From: Lachnospiraceae bacterium
Lineage (GTDB): Bacteria; Bacillota; Clostridia; Lachnospirales; Lachnospiraceae
Assembly (NCBI GenBank): GCA_029219245.1
Contig: JAQXTA010000006.1
Coordinates: 1-64,000, forward strand
DNA length: 64,000 bases
Direction: 5' to 3'
Shown here: piece after piece, positions 8,414 through 17,413 of the stretch
Position numbering within the stretch: the stretch's first letter is position 1
How the letters are laid out: each line of letters opens with the position of its first letter
Translations under genes and position numbers: made by a program
The notes under the pieces: generated by a model
Seen by the model: the letters and a program-made list of their open reading frames with translations, nothing else
What the model was told of the DNA's origin: nothing
The model's database searches: none

Positions 8414-9391
8414 TTATCTTTCATCATCAGGGGAATAATTGTTGTATCCGGTCCACATGCATGCTCCCATATAGGTGTCATATATTTCAGAGGGCTTCAT
8501 TTTGGAACCGCAAGGATAGTTCTTTTCCAATAGGCTCCAAATGCTGCGTGAATGGGTGGAGAACATGGCTGGATACTCTTTGGTAGTATCGCAGGCACAG
8601 AGATAATCCGGATAATCATAATACTTAATAAAGGAAGATTTGGAGTTGCTATGATTGGTTTGTGAATGGATATATGCGAGCAGCTTGCCACGATATGTTC
8701 CATAGGTGCTGATTCCATCAATAACACAGTCAATTCCTCTGTCACCGAAGCGGCACATCAGTTCATTAGAAAGGAAAAAGTACAGTAAGGAATAGATGGT
8801 GTTCATAACATATAGTCCATCTTCATAATGCCAGTTAATTGTATCAACTCCTTCAAAATTACAGGAAACTGTCTCTTTAGGACAGTCATCCCAGGAAGTC
8901 ACAAAGGAGCATTTCTCGTCACCCTTGACGATGATTTTTGGAAGCGTCATCTTCATATGGGTATTATATCCCTGCCACATGGCAGGATGAAAATAATCAC
9001 AGTAAATTTTGCCAATTGGAGAACATTCACTTAGAGGAATATCCTCTAACCATTTCCAGATATTGCTAAAATGGCATGAATAGAATTCTTCCTCTGCTGC
9101 ATGTGGATCCAGGTGGATATATTTTTGTAGGGTACGGGGATCGCGGGGCAAATCATAATGCCCATAGAAATTTGTAACATTCAATTCCAAATCATGACTT
9201 TTTTGTTCAAGGGCAAGTAAGCCACCCCGGTAATGTCCATATTCGGTGCAGGCATCTGCGATGCACTGACAACCTTCGTCACCAAAATAATCTACCGCTT
9301 TTCTTGTAATAAAGTAGAATAATAGAATGTACAGGTTTTCAAGTATGCTGACCTGATTCTTATAATTCCAATCAATATCTTTTATTTTCAT
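8414..9391 (-). CDS. ATC-hydrolase-family protein, double domain (copy 2)
   Basis: Protein of 325 aa resembling the L-2-amino-thiazoline-4-carboxylic acid hydrolase family (Pfam ATC_hydrolase, recalled, not searched). It consists of two homologous halves of about 160 aa. Each half has the order FG-x-EG/RG, YG-x-YRG, YD-x3-D/C and a closing W-x-GYN. The N-terminal half keeps a C131-x3-H135-x5-GY motif; the C-terminal half has Asp and Gly at those two places. It is the paralogue of the gene 23 bases upstream on the same strand. GGAGGT precedes the ATG. Biochemical activity is not established by the sequence. Confidence 0.72.
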   Translation of the reverse strand: MKIKDIDWNYKNQVSILENLYILLFYFITRKAVDYFGDEGCQCIADACTEYGHYRGGLLALEQKSHDLELNVTNFYGHYDLPRDPRTLQKYIHLDPHAAEEEFYSCHFSNIWKWLEDIPLSECSPIGKIYCDYFHPAMWQGYNTHMKMTLPKIIVKGDEKCSFVTSWDDCPKETVSCNFEGVDTINWHYEDGLYVMNTIYSLLYFFLSNELMCRFGDRGIDCVIDGISTYGTYRGKLLAYIHSQTNHSNSKSSFIKYYDYPDYLCACDTTKEYPAMFSTHSRSIWSLLEKNYPCGSKMKPSEIYDTYMGACMWTGYNNYSPDDER

Positions 9392-9414
9392 AGGGACCTC
9401 CAGTAAATCATATT

Positions 9415-10404
9415 TTATTTTCTTAGGAATCGAAGAGTAGCGTACTGTTCCGAATCACAGAAACTGACATCATAGGGAATACCATATCCGTCAATGAGTG
9501 CGGAATAAATTACAGAATTGTATACCTTTTCAACATCCCAGGCATGATAGGTATCAAACATTTCTGCAATGGGATCACGCTTTATTTTTATTTCCAGTTC
9601 ATCCGGTGTAAAATTCTTCTCTAACTGATATCTGGGGTCAAGAAAAACGTCACCCTGTTCAATAAAATTTTTTATAGAAGGTGCGATTCCTTCTCTGCGA
9701 TGTAGTTCACGCATTCGTTCTCCACGATGATAACCAAAGTTATATATCGACTGTGTCAGGGCATCCTTGTTTAAATCCTCTAAAACGGCTTTCCCCATAA
9801 AAATAAGCATTAATCCAAAAATCGTATCAATGGATGGGATTAAATCCCCTTCAAAATCATCCCAGGGCTGCTTCTTATATGGTGGGAGGGGATAAGGTGT
9901 TTGATTTGCTTCTCTGCAATAAATATAAAATCTGCAACAATCGCTGCCATTCGTAAGTGTTTCGCACAGATTCACCTGGATGGAAGGATCATAGCCGCCA
10001 TAGATTCTGTGATGTACCTCTTCACAAAAGATGAAGCCGATACGATGACCGTCCGGCAGACATCCCCACATATCGGCATCAGGGCAGCAGGAATAAAGCA
10101 TCTTGTGAGATTCTTCCGATAATTCAACTTTAATTTTATCTGGGTCAAATCTCGGGTCATTCATTAAGTCATAATGAGCTGCCAGATTTACCAAATTAGG
10201 AGCAAGACCTAAGGAATCAGTAATTCCGCGCATACGTTCCCCGCGTGCCTGTCCATAATCCCGGACTCCTCGCCTTACAGCAGCTTCGCCCTTCAAACCA
10301 TGCAAATCGATGCAGGTTTTGGCTATAAAATAGAATAGTCCTACCCAGTAGAATTGTTGTTTTTCGGCAGGATCTTTTTCGATATACTGATTTTTTGAAA
10401 TCAT
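9415..10404 (-). CDS. ATC-hydrolase-family protein, double domain (copy 1)
   Basis: Protein of 329 aa from the ATG at 10404, which has AAAGGAG about ten bases upstream; an upstream GTG at 10413 is too close to that site. It has the same two-half architecture as its downstream neighbour. The first half carries HGLKGEAAVRRGVRDYGQAR, an NDPRFD motif, and C127-x3-H131-x5-GY. In the second half Asn and Tyr replace the Cys and His. Family knowledge suggests hydrolysis of a thiazoline or related cyclic amide. The LysR gene lies just upstream in the same direction and probably regulates this locus. Confidence 0.72.
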   Translation of the reverse strand: MISKNQYIEKDPAEKQQFYWVGLFYFIAKTCIDLHGLKGEAAVRRGVRDYGQARGERMRGITDSLGLAPNLVNLAAHYDLMNDPRFDPDKIKVELSEESHKMLYSCCPDADMWGCLPDGHRIGFIFCEEVHHRIYGGYDPSIQVNLCETLTNGSDCCRFYIYCREANQTPYPLPPYKKQPWDDFEGDLIPSIDTIFGLMLIFMGKAVLEDLNKDALTQSIYNFGYHRGERMRELHRREGIAPSIKNFIEQGDVFLDPRYQLEKNFTPDELEIKIKRDPIAEMFDTYHAWDVEKVYNSVIYSALIDGYGIPYDVSFCDSEQYATLRFLRK

Positions 10405-10479
10405 TTCAACCACTCTCCTTTTAATTGTATTATAAGAAAAGTGCCTGCATAATAATTGTAAAAAGTGAACCCAATCATT

Positions 10480-11418
10480 TTAGGAATAGATGTTTTTGGC
10501 TATTTCAATAAATTTTTTCATTGCTTTAGTAGGAGAAAGATTTGCCCGGTGTGCCAGAAAAATATCTCTTTTTGCAGAAGCATCGTCTATTTTATAATAT
10601 TTTAAAGAATCATTTCGAGCGGTCAGCCGGATGAGTGTATCCGTAACAAATGCCAGCCCGACCCCCTGCTTGGCCAAATTATATGCAGTCATCAATTGAT
10701 TTAAATAGAGCATATTCTCAGGATGAATATCGTTGTGCTCAAAGATGGACATGCTGCGTGCATACAAATCGTGTCCTTGTGTCAACAGGATAAAACGTTC
10801 CTTTGCCAATTCATTGATAGGGATACAAGGTTTGAAAAGCTCTATCTTGTCTGCACAGATATCCTCATAAGATAATTGATAGTCCAGATACCTATCGTTT
10901 ATGGGGTTTGAAGAGGGAATCCCTAATAAGATATGTTCGGAAAACAAAGTATGGGCGATAAATTGTTCTTTTGGGCAGGTTCCCCCGTCCAGGATTAAAT
11001 CAACATTTTTCGTCTTAATATCCTCGTATAATCTGATGGAATCCGATTCTGTGATTTGTAGGGAAACGCCGGGGTATTGTTCGGCAAAAATTTTTATGAT
11101 AGGAGGCAGCATACAAGAGGAAAAAAAATTTGCCCCACCTACATTTAATTTACCGCATTTCAAATCATTGATTTCCAATAACTTATTATTCAGGTCATAT
11201 TCAATCATATTAATTTTTTCAACGGCATCAATATAGGCTTCTCCTGCTTCTGTTAAGGTCAGTGGTGTCGTAGACCTGTTAAATATTTTATTGCCGATTT
11301 TTTTTTCCACTCTGCTTACTGCTGTACTCAATGCCGGTTGGGATATATAGAGATTCCTGGCAGCATTGGAAAAACTTCCTGCCTTATATACTTCATATAC
11401 ATATTCCATTTCATTCAT
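10480..11418 (-). CDS. LysR-family transcriptional regulator
   Basis: Regulator of 312 aa with an N-terminal winged helix (MNEMEYVYEVYKAGSFSNAA, with ISQPALSTAVSRVEKKIG as the recognition region) and a C-terminal effector-binding domain of the periplasmic-binding type. It diverges from the aminotransferase-led gene run and sits upstream of the two ATC-hydrolase-like genes. LysR proteins commonly control the divergent operon and themselves. A 19-bp palindrome 23 bases upstream of its start codon is a good operator candidate. The effector is unknown; an amino acid derivative would fit the neighbourhood. Confidence 0.92.
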   Translation of the reverse strand: MNEMEYVYEVYKAGSFSNAARNLYISQPALSTAVSRVEKKIGNKIFNRSTTPLTLTEAGEAYIDAVEKINMIEYDLNNKLLEINDLKCGKLNVGGANFFSSCMLPPIIKIFAEQYPGVSLQITESDSIRLYEDIKTKNVDLILDGGTCPKEQFIAHTLFSEHILLGIPSSNPINDRYLDYQLSYEDICADKIELFKPCIPINELAKERFILLTQGHDLYARSMSIFEHNDIHPENMLYLNQLMTAYNLAKQGVGLAFVTDTLIRLTARNDSLKYYKIDDASAKRDIFLAHRANLSPTKAMKKFIEIAKNIYS

Positions 11419-11440
11419 ATTACTTCATCCTCTCAATGGT

Positions 11441-11459
11441 TTATAAATTATATTTATAA
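11441..11459. promoter_or_regulatory. 19-bp palindrome, probable LysR operator
   Basis: TTATAAATTATATTTATAA is a perfect inverted repeat with 8-bp arms and a three-base centre. It lies in the divergent region between the LysR gene and the aminotransferase operon and contains the T-N11-A pattern of LysR sites. Another TTTATAA-like half site (CATAAATTTA) follows downstream, as expected for the second LysR contact. Confidence 0.55.
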
Positions 11460-11479
11460 GTTTCATAAATTTATTTTAT

Positions 11480-11508
11480 TTGATTATACCAAAAAGGGAT
11501 GCTAGAAT
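11480..11508 (+). promoter_or_regulatory. Sigma-A-type promoter of the aminotransferase operon
   Basis: TTGATT at 11480-11485 and TAGAAT at 11503-11508 are separated by exactly 17 bases. It lies about 20 bases beyond the LysR palindrome and 90 bases before the aminotransferase ATG, so regulation by the LysR protein is plausible. Confidence 0.55.
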
Positions 11509-11599
11509 GAAGCCCAAACAGAAGATGAAGATGTGAAAGATAAAGGAGTCTTTGTAAAGAGCAGGGACTTTTTTCATTTTTTATGAAGGAGACAACGCT

Positions 11600-12787
11600 A
11601 TGATTTCAGCAAGAGTAAACAGAGTAACAGCATCTAAGACGATGGCAATTACAGCAAAGGTAAAAGAAATGACAGGAGAGGGCATCGATGTCATTGATTT
11701 TAGTGTTGGAGAACCGGATTTTATGACACCGGACCATATTAAAGCCGCAGGCAAGAAAGCAATTGATGATAATCATACAAAATATACAGTGGTAAATGGA
11801 ATTCCGGAATTACGAAAAGCAATTGCGAAGAAGTTGATGGAAGAAAACGGAATCCCTTATTCCGAAAAACAGATTTGTGTCGGAACAGGGGCAAAGCAAC
11901 CATTATTTAATGCGGTATTTGCTGTCTGCGATGAAGGAAGTGAAATCATGATTCCCACACCCAGTTGGGTCAGCTATGAAGAAATTGTGAAGTTATCCGG
12001 TGGGGTTCCCATTTTTGTTCCTTGTGATGAAAAAAGAAACTTTGAATTAGATATTGCGGCAATTGAAAATGCGATTTCAGAAAAAACGAGAGCTATTATT
12101 ATCAATTCACCCAATAATCCCACTGGTGCGGTTTATTCCAGAAGCACATTGGAAAAGCTGGGTGAATTAGCGGTAAAACATCACTTTTACATCATCAGCG
12201 ATGAGGTGTATGAAAAACTTGCCTTTGATGTGGAATTTACCTCTCCTGCATCGATTTCTGAGGCAATACAGGAGCAATGTATTACCATCAATGGACTTTC
12301 CAAGTCTTATTGCATGACAGGCTGGAGAATAGGGTATGCGGCTGCCAATGATGAGGTGATAGATGCAATTAAAAAAATACAGAGCCATACAACCTCAGCG
12401 AGCAATTCCATCACGCAGTATGCCGCACTGGAAGCATATATGGGGGATCAAAACGTGGTAGCGCAAATGACAGAGGCCTATAAAAGAAGAAGAGATTATA
12501 TCTTGCAACGGATTGAAACAATGAAGTTTGTAAAGGCATGCAGGGCAGCCGGGACTTTTTACGTTTTCCTGGATATCAGTGGATTGTTTGGAAGAAAGTA
12601 TAAGGGAGAAATGATTTCGTCCTCTGTGCAGCTTGCAAATTTATTGTTATCCGTTGCGCATATTGCGGTTGTCCCAGGTGATGCGTTTCATGCTGATAAT
12701 TATGTGCGAATTTGTTATGCGGTTTCGGATGAAAATATCAGAGAGGGCATGAATCGTCTGGAAAAATTCTTGAGAGAGGTTGAATAA
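11600..12787 (+). CDS. PLP-dependent class I aminotransferase
   Basis: Aminotransferase of 395 aa of the aspartate/aromatic AT Ib type. NNPTG is at 172-176, DEVY at 201-204, the PLP lysine in SKSY is K235, and the carboxylate-binding Arg lies in the C-terminal YVRICYA. The reaction is transfer of an amino group from an amino acid to a 2-oxo acid. The substrate cannot be fixed from sequence. The next gene is a 2-hydroxyacid dehydrogenase seven bases on, so the pair could convert an amino acid to its 2-oxo acid and then to the 2-hydroxy acid. AAGGAG precedes the ATG. Confidence 0.92.
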   Translation: MISARVNRVTASKTMAITAKVKEMTGEGIDVIDFSVGEPDFMTPDHIKAAGKKAIDDNHTKYTVVNGIPELRKAIAKKLMEENGIPYSEKQICVGTGAKQPLFNAVFAVCDEGSEIMIPTPSWVSYEEIVKLSGGVPIFVPCDEKRNFELDIAAIENAISEKTRAIIINSPNNPTGAVYSRSTLEKLGELAVKHHFYIISDEVYEKLAFDVEFTSPASISEAIQEQCITINGLSKSYCMTGWRIGYAAANDEVIDAIKKIQSHTTSASNSITQYAALEAYMGDQNVVAQMTEAYKRRRDYILQRIETMKFVKACRAAGTFYVFLDISGLFGRKYKGEMISSSVQLANLLLSVAHIAVVPGDAFHADNYVRICYAVSDENIREGMNRLEKFLREVE

Positions 12788-12793
12788 GAGAAC

Positions 12794-13705
12794 ATGAAAG
12801 TATTTTTGAAGGATGAAATTCATCAAGAGGCACGTGCACTTCTGGAAAGTCGCGCGGAAATCATAGAGGATTGGGAAAGAATCGGAGAAGTAGATGCAAT
12901 TGTTGTACGAAAGATTAAGATTCCTGACTATGTTTTTGAAGAGGCAGGGAACTTAAAGGTTATCGGATTTCATGGAAGCGGAATGAATGGAATCAATTTG
13001 GAAGAGGCTAAAAAGCATCAAGTGGATGTTTTTGCAGTTCCCGGTCTGAATGCACAATCCGTAGCGGAATTAAATGTAACATTGGCATTGGATCTTGCGC
13101 ATATGGTTTCATGGTCCTCTCACGAAATAAAGCAGGGAAAGGATATGAAAGACGGGTTGCACAGGTTCCGGGGACACGAAATAAGCAACAAAACAGCGGG
13201 TATTATTGGAATGGGAGCCATCGGTACAATGACAGCAACGTTATTGATGGATGGCTTTCATATGAAGGTATATGGATATTCCAGATCCTTTACATCTGAA
13301 AAAGCAAAGGCCCTACAGGTTATGTATGCTGATTCCATAGATGAAATACTGAAAATCTCAGATTTTGTTTTCATTGCGCTACCTCTTACAAATGAAACCA
13401 AAAACCTTATTACCTATGAAAAGATAGAGCAGATGAAGCCCTCCGCATACTTAATCAATGCAGCAAGAGGAGGAATTGTAAATGAGGAAGATTTATGCAG
13501 AGCATTAGAAAACCGATTGATAGCCGGAGCCGCATCAGATGTATTTGCAACGGAACCGGTCAATCCGGAAATTCCGCTTGTCCGATTTGACAATTTCATT
13601 GCAACACCACATATAGCCGGAAACAGCGAAGAAGCTTTGTACCGGGTCGGTATGGGTGTTGTAGAAGGGATTTTGAAGCGGTTAAAGGAACAAGGAATTC
13701 AGTAA
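12794..13705 (+). CDS. D-2-hydroxyacid dehydrogenase family protein
   Basis: NAD(P)-dependent dehydrogenase of 303 aa. The dinucleotide motif GMGAIG is at 139-144, and the catalytic triad of the D-isomer family is visible as R225 (in NAARGG), E254 (FATEP) and H273 (TPHIAGNS). It reduces a 2-oxo acid to a D-2-hydroxy acid or the reverse. Only a few bases separate it from the aminotransferase gene, and the peptidase gene starts 13 bases after it, so all belong to one transcript. Phosphoglycerate dehydrogenase is less likely because no ACT or ASB domain is present. Confidence 0.9.
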   Translation: MKVFLKDEIHQEARALLESRAEIIEDWERIGEVDAIVVRKIKIPDYVFEEAGNLKVIGFHGSGMNGINLEEAKKHQVDVFAVPGLNAQSVAELNVTLALDLAHMVSWSSHEIKQGKDMKDGLHRFRGHEISNKTAGIIGMGAIGTMTATLLMDGFHMKVYGYSRSFTSEKAKALQVMYADSIDEILKISDFVFIALPLTNETKNLITYEKIEQMKPSAYLINAARGGIVNEEDLCRALENRLIAGAASDVFATEPVNPEIPLVRFDNFIATPHIAGNSEEALYRVGMGVVEGILKRLKEQGIQ

Positions 13706-13718
13706 GGAAGGAAAAACC

Positions 13719-15644
13719 ATGCAAATAATAGATTATGAATTATTCGTTCACGCCGAAATTCCTCAGTTTATGACAAGTAGCAGAATGACGGATGATATCT
13801 ATGTTCAGTTCAGGAAAGCACAGGGAAATGCTTATAAAAACATAATCCGCAAATATGATTTTTTGAAAAAAGATTTTGTTGAGTATACGGAAGGAGAACA
13901 CCCGGTCTTATCACCAAGTGGCAGGTTTCTGTGCTTCTGTAAAGCGGAAGGAGAAGAGAAACATGGAATTTACATCATAGATACAGAAACACAGGAAGAA
14001 ATAAAAATAGGGGTGTTTGCTAGACCTTCAGAAATTGCATGGTCTCCGGATGAAAAAAGGATATTATTTTCTTGTGCTACAAAAGAACCATTTTCCCCGG
14101 CGGATTTGCCAAAGTTACAAAATACTCTATGGATGGACAGGCTAAAGTTTAAAACGGATGAGGTTGGTCTTTCAGACGGCTCATACAGGCACATACAAAT
14201 GTATGACCTTACGGAAAACAGACTTTTCGGAATTACAGAGGGCCGGAATGATTATTCTTCGCCATGTTTTCTTGGAAATGACAGAATTGTTTTTTCAGGG
14301 GTTCCTAAGGAACAGGATAATTCAGATGAAGCGTATCTTTTCATATATGAAATAAGCTCCGAATGGAAAAAAAGTTTTAAAGGCCCAGGAGGACCGATAC
14401 ATCATCTTGTGGCAAGCCCGGATGCATCAAAAGTTGCCATGTTGGCTCATGACAATCATTTCTGGGAGGCTACCTCTTTTGGACTGTATCTATTTGATAC
14501 AGAGGCTGAAAAATGGATACATATACTGGAAGACCAGGATATCTATTTCGGAAATGGTATTGATAATGATACGGGATTTAAGAACCAGGCTTTTTCCCTG
14601 TTATGGGAAAACGACAATCAGAATATTATTCTTCCGGTGGTGGATGATTACAAGGTGAATTTATACAGGGTTTCCTGTTCAACCAATAGAAAAGAACTGC
14701 TCAATGGGGAAGATACGGTCAGTTTTTATATGGGAGCATCCTGCAAGGGACTTCTTGTGATGACTTCATCAGAAGACTGCCTGGCAAGGTTGGAGCTGAT
14801 TGTAGAAAATCATGTGCGTTCGATATTATGGGAAAGCGAAATCAATGCCCGGAAATATGAGCTTGTGAGGAGCCAGAAATTTACTTATTATGACAGCAAA
14901 AAGCGAGAAAGAATGGGTCACTATTTTCAAGCGGTGGGAAAGAAAAAAGGACTGGTTCTGCTCATTCATGGAGGACCACATTACTGCTTTGGATATGACT
15001 TTTCCTTTGACATTCAGCTTCTAGCAGCAAACGGATATGAGGTGGTTATTTGCAATCCTGCCGGAAGTATTGGATATGGAGAGGAGATATCGGGAGAAAC
15101 GTACCATGACTGGGGCGGGAAAGATTTTGAGGAAATCATGTCCTGTGTGAATACAGCGAGGACAGAGTTTGGAATGGGAAACGCTCCGGCAGCGGTTATG
15201 GGAGGCAGTTATGGCGGATTTATGACAAACTGGATTATCAGCCACAGCAATCTGTTTTCCTGTGCAATTTCTGAAAGAAGCACCTGCAATAGATACAGTC
15301 AGGCCGGAACCAGTGACTGTGCTTTTCGGTATGGGATGTTTGAATTCGATGGGCTTGCATGGGAGCATCCGGAGCATTATATGGAACACTCTCCCATTAC
15401 CTATGTGAAAAATATTCATACACCGGTACTACTTTTACATGGAGAAAAAGACATGAATTGTTCCATTGAGCAGAGTGAGGAGTGGTTTTCGGCATTGAAA
15501 ATGGAAGGAAAGGAAGCCTATTTTGCTATCTTTCCGGGACAGTACCACAATTATAAGGACAGCGGATCGCCGGACTGTAGAAGAGAGAGATGCCAATTGA
15601 TTTTGTGGTGGCTTCACAGAAATATGAATGAACAAAAGGAGTAA
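13719..15644 (+). CDS. S9-family prolyl oligopeptidase / acylaminoacyl-peptidase
   Basis: Serine peptidase of 641 aa. The N-terminal 370 residues are beta-propeller repeats (for example FARPSEIAWSPDEKRILFS), and the C-terminal alpha/beta hydrolase domain holds Ser497 (GGSYGG), Asp578 (HGEKDM) and His610 (GQYHNY). HGGP about residue 420 forms the oxyanion region. There is no signal peptide, so it probably trims short peptides in the cytoplasm. Its place in an amino acid uptake and conversion operon suggests it supplies free amino acids from imported peptides; that is inference. Confidence 0.9.
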   Translation: MQIIDYELFVHAEIPQFMTSSRMTDDIYVQFRKAQGNAYKNIIRKYDFLKKDFVEYTEGEHPVLSPSGRFLCFCKAEGEEKHGIYIIDTETQEEIKIGVFARPSEIAWSPDEKRILFSCATKEPFSPADLPKLQNTLWMDRLKFKTDEVGLSDGSYRHIQMYDLTENRLFGITEGRNDYSSPCFLGNDRIVFSGVPKEQDNSDEAYLFIYEISSEWKKSFKGPGGPIHHLVASPDASKVAMLAHDNHFWEATSFGLYLFDTEAEKWIHILEDQDIYFGNGIDNDTGFKNQAFSLLWENDNQNIILPVVDDYKVNLYRVSCSTNRKELLNGEDTVSFYMGASCKGLLVMTSSEDCLARLELIVENHVRSILWESEINARKYELVRSQKFTYYDSKKRERMGHYFQAVGKKKGLVLLIHGGPHYCFGYDFSFDIQLLAANGYEVVICNPAGSIGYGEEISGETYHDWGGKDFEEIMSCVNTARTEFGMGNAPAAVMGGSYGGFMTNWIISHSNLFSCAISERSTCNRYSQAGTSDCAFRYGMFEFDGLAWEHPEHYMEHSPITYVKNIHTPVLLLHGEKDMNCSIEQSEEWFSALKMEGKEAYFAIFPGQYHNYKDSGSPDCRRERCQLILWWLHRNMNEQKE

Positions 15645-15652
15645 CTGCCGTT

Positions 15653-16438
15653 ATGTTGGAAAGTCTGATGAGATATTTCGAACCTTATGGAAAAGGAGTA
15701 AGTGTTCTGATAGAAGACCTTTTTACAGGAGAAATCATCAGCAGAAATGCTGCCTGCCGCTTCCCTTCAGCGAGTCTGATTAAATATCCGATTTTATATA
15801 GCTTTCTGGAAAAGGTATCAAATGGAGAAGAATCCTTGAAGGATATTCATATTTTAAGGGAAACGGAAAAAGTGGGAGAAAGCGTGTATGATACGGGAAT
15901 TCTCAGGGAATTACACGCAGGGATTGAAGTAACGACTGAGGACTGCCTAAGACTGATGATAGATATCAGCGATGACACTGCGACTAACATTATTATGAAA
16001 AGAATGTCTTTCCAATCTATGAATGAAGCATTTACCCGATACGGACTGACCAGTACCTCTGTCGGAAGATATATGATGGAGTATAAAGGCATTGAGAAAG
16101 GCCGCGACAATTTTATTTCCGCTCAGGATACCAATAACCTATCAAAGCTTCTTTTAATGAGTGCGCATCTGTCACAGGAATGTCGGGGAATGGCGCTTGA
16201 TGTGCTGCTTAAACAGAGAGAAAATGATGGGTTCAATAAACTGTTTCCAAAGGAAATACCCTATGCGCATAAGTGCGGGTGCATAAAGCAATATCAGTTA
16301 GATCATGAATGTGGAATTCTGTACCAGAATGGGAAACCTCGACTGACCATAAACTTTTGTTCAAAGGGACTCAAGGATTCCAGAGAATTAATGAACAAGG
16401 TAGGAAAGGAAATTTATACGATTCTTTTTGAAAAATGA
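15653..16438 (+). CDS. Class A beta-lactamase-like serine hydrolase
   Basis: Protein of 261 aa with the penicillin-recognising serine hydrolase motifs: S41-L-I-K44 (SxxK), S106-D-D (SDN-like) and, near the C-terminus, H-K-C-G in place of KTG. There is no signal peptide, which argues against a role in beta-lactam resistance. It is more likely a cytoplasmic amidase or peptidase-like enzyme. The gene follows the S9 peptidase by eight bases and ends the first half of the operon. The KTG to KCG change is unusual and could alter substrate choice. Confidence 0.82.
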   Translation: MLESLMRYFEPYGKGVSVLIEDLFTGEIISRNAACRFPSASLIKYPILYSFLEKVSNGEESLKDIHILRETEKVGESVYDTGILRELHAGIEVTTEDCLRLMIDISDDTATNIIMKRMSFQSMNEAFTRYGLTSTSVGRYMMEYKGIEKGRDNFISAQDTNNLSKLLLMSAHLSQECRGMALDVLLKQRENDGFNKLFPKEIPYAHKCGCIKQYQLDHECGILYQNGKPRLTINFCSKGLKDSRELMNKVGKEIYTILFEK

Positions 16439-16532
16439 AAGTAGTAAATAAAAATTTTGAGGTGTAAGACAGGCTTATATGCGATTTGGATTAGGTATTT
16501 GAAATCGTTAGAAAAGCAAAGGATGATGTAAA

Positions 16533-17288
16533 ATGAATTATAAGACTTTTTGGCTGCCGCCAAATGCAAGTTATGTAGAATATATTGTCAATGATTCCTT
16601 AATCAATAAGTTTTTTGAAGTTAATAATCCGGATAAGAAGGACATTGTGATTAATGTGCCAGACGGTTGCGTAAATCTTTGGTTCTTGTTTAATGAACAT
16701 AAGTGCCATGCAAGAATAGTAGGAAGTGGTATTGAAGGTGTGCGCTCTATGGTCAGCGATACAGAAAAATGTTTCGGCGTAAAATTTAATGCCGGAATGC
16801 TTCCGATGAAACTTATGAACGATGAAAAATGTATTATGAATGAAAACTATGCATTAAACCGTTACCTGGATGTGGCGGAACTGGAGCATTTGCTGGAGCA
16901 AAGTGAGAGTCCGGAAGACAGAATGCAGATATTTCTCGATAACAGTGTGTGTTTCGGAGAGGTTTTAGAGGATAATCTTTCGCAGATGATTATCGCATAC
17001 ATAAATGATAGAAATGGAAATGCTGATATTGCTGCGATGGCAGATGAACTGGGCTATTGCCAGCAATATTTGAGTCGTGTATTCAAAAAGATGGTTGGCA
17101 TGACAATGAAACAGTATGCCTGCATTGTACGGACTCAATATGCCTTTTCACAGATAAAAAACGAATCAACGATTCAGATATGTGATACTTTGGGATATTA
17201 TGATCAGCCACATTTTATTAAGGAATTTAAAAGATATTCGATGATGACTCCTAATCAGGCGTATAATACAGCGTATCATTTTGTTTGA
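16533..17288 (+). CDS. AraC-family transcriptional regulator
   Basis: Regulator of 251 aa. The N-terminal part (FWLPPNASYVEYI, then VNVPDGCVNLWFLF-like strands) resembles the DUF6597 sensing domain. The C-terminal two helix-turn-helix motifs (ADIAAMADELGYCQQYLSRVF and QICDTLGYYDQPHFIKEFKR regions, each in part) are AraC type. It sits between the peptidase genes and the amino acid ABC transporter, which begins 125 bases downstream, and is the likely activator of that transporter or of the locus as a whole. Confidence 0.9.
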   Translation: MNYKTFWLPPNASYVEYIVNDSLINKFFEVNNPDKKDIVINVPDGCVNLWFLFNEHKCHARIVGSGIEGVRSMVSDTEKCFGVKFNAGMLPMKLMNDEKCIMNENYALNRYLDVAELEHLLEQSESPEDRMQIFLDNSVCFGEVLEDNLSQMIIAYINDRNGNADIAAMADELGYCQQYLSRVFKKMVGMTMKQYACIVRTQYAFSQIKNESTIQICDTLGYYDQPHFIKEFKRYSMMTPNQAYNTAYHFV

Positions 17289-17413
17289 TTTTATTTTAAG
17301 TAAGTTAACTTTTTACAATCATTCTTTGATTTATCGCAATATAATGATTACATTACAAGGGCGTAATTGCAGAGCATTTGCGTTCTTATTTTTATTTTCA
17401 AGGAGGAAAAGTT

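Noticed and set aside
15653-16438. Antibiotic resistance beta-lactamase
   Set aside because: No signal peptide, KTG is replaced by KCG, and the context is a peptidase and amino acid operon.
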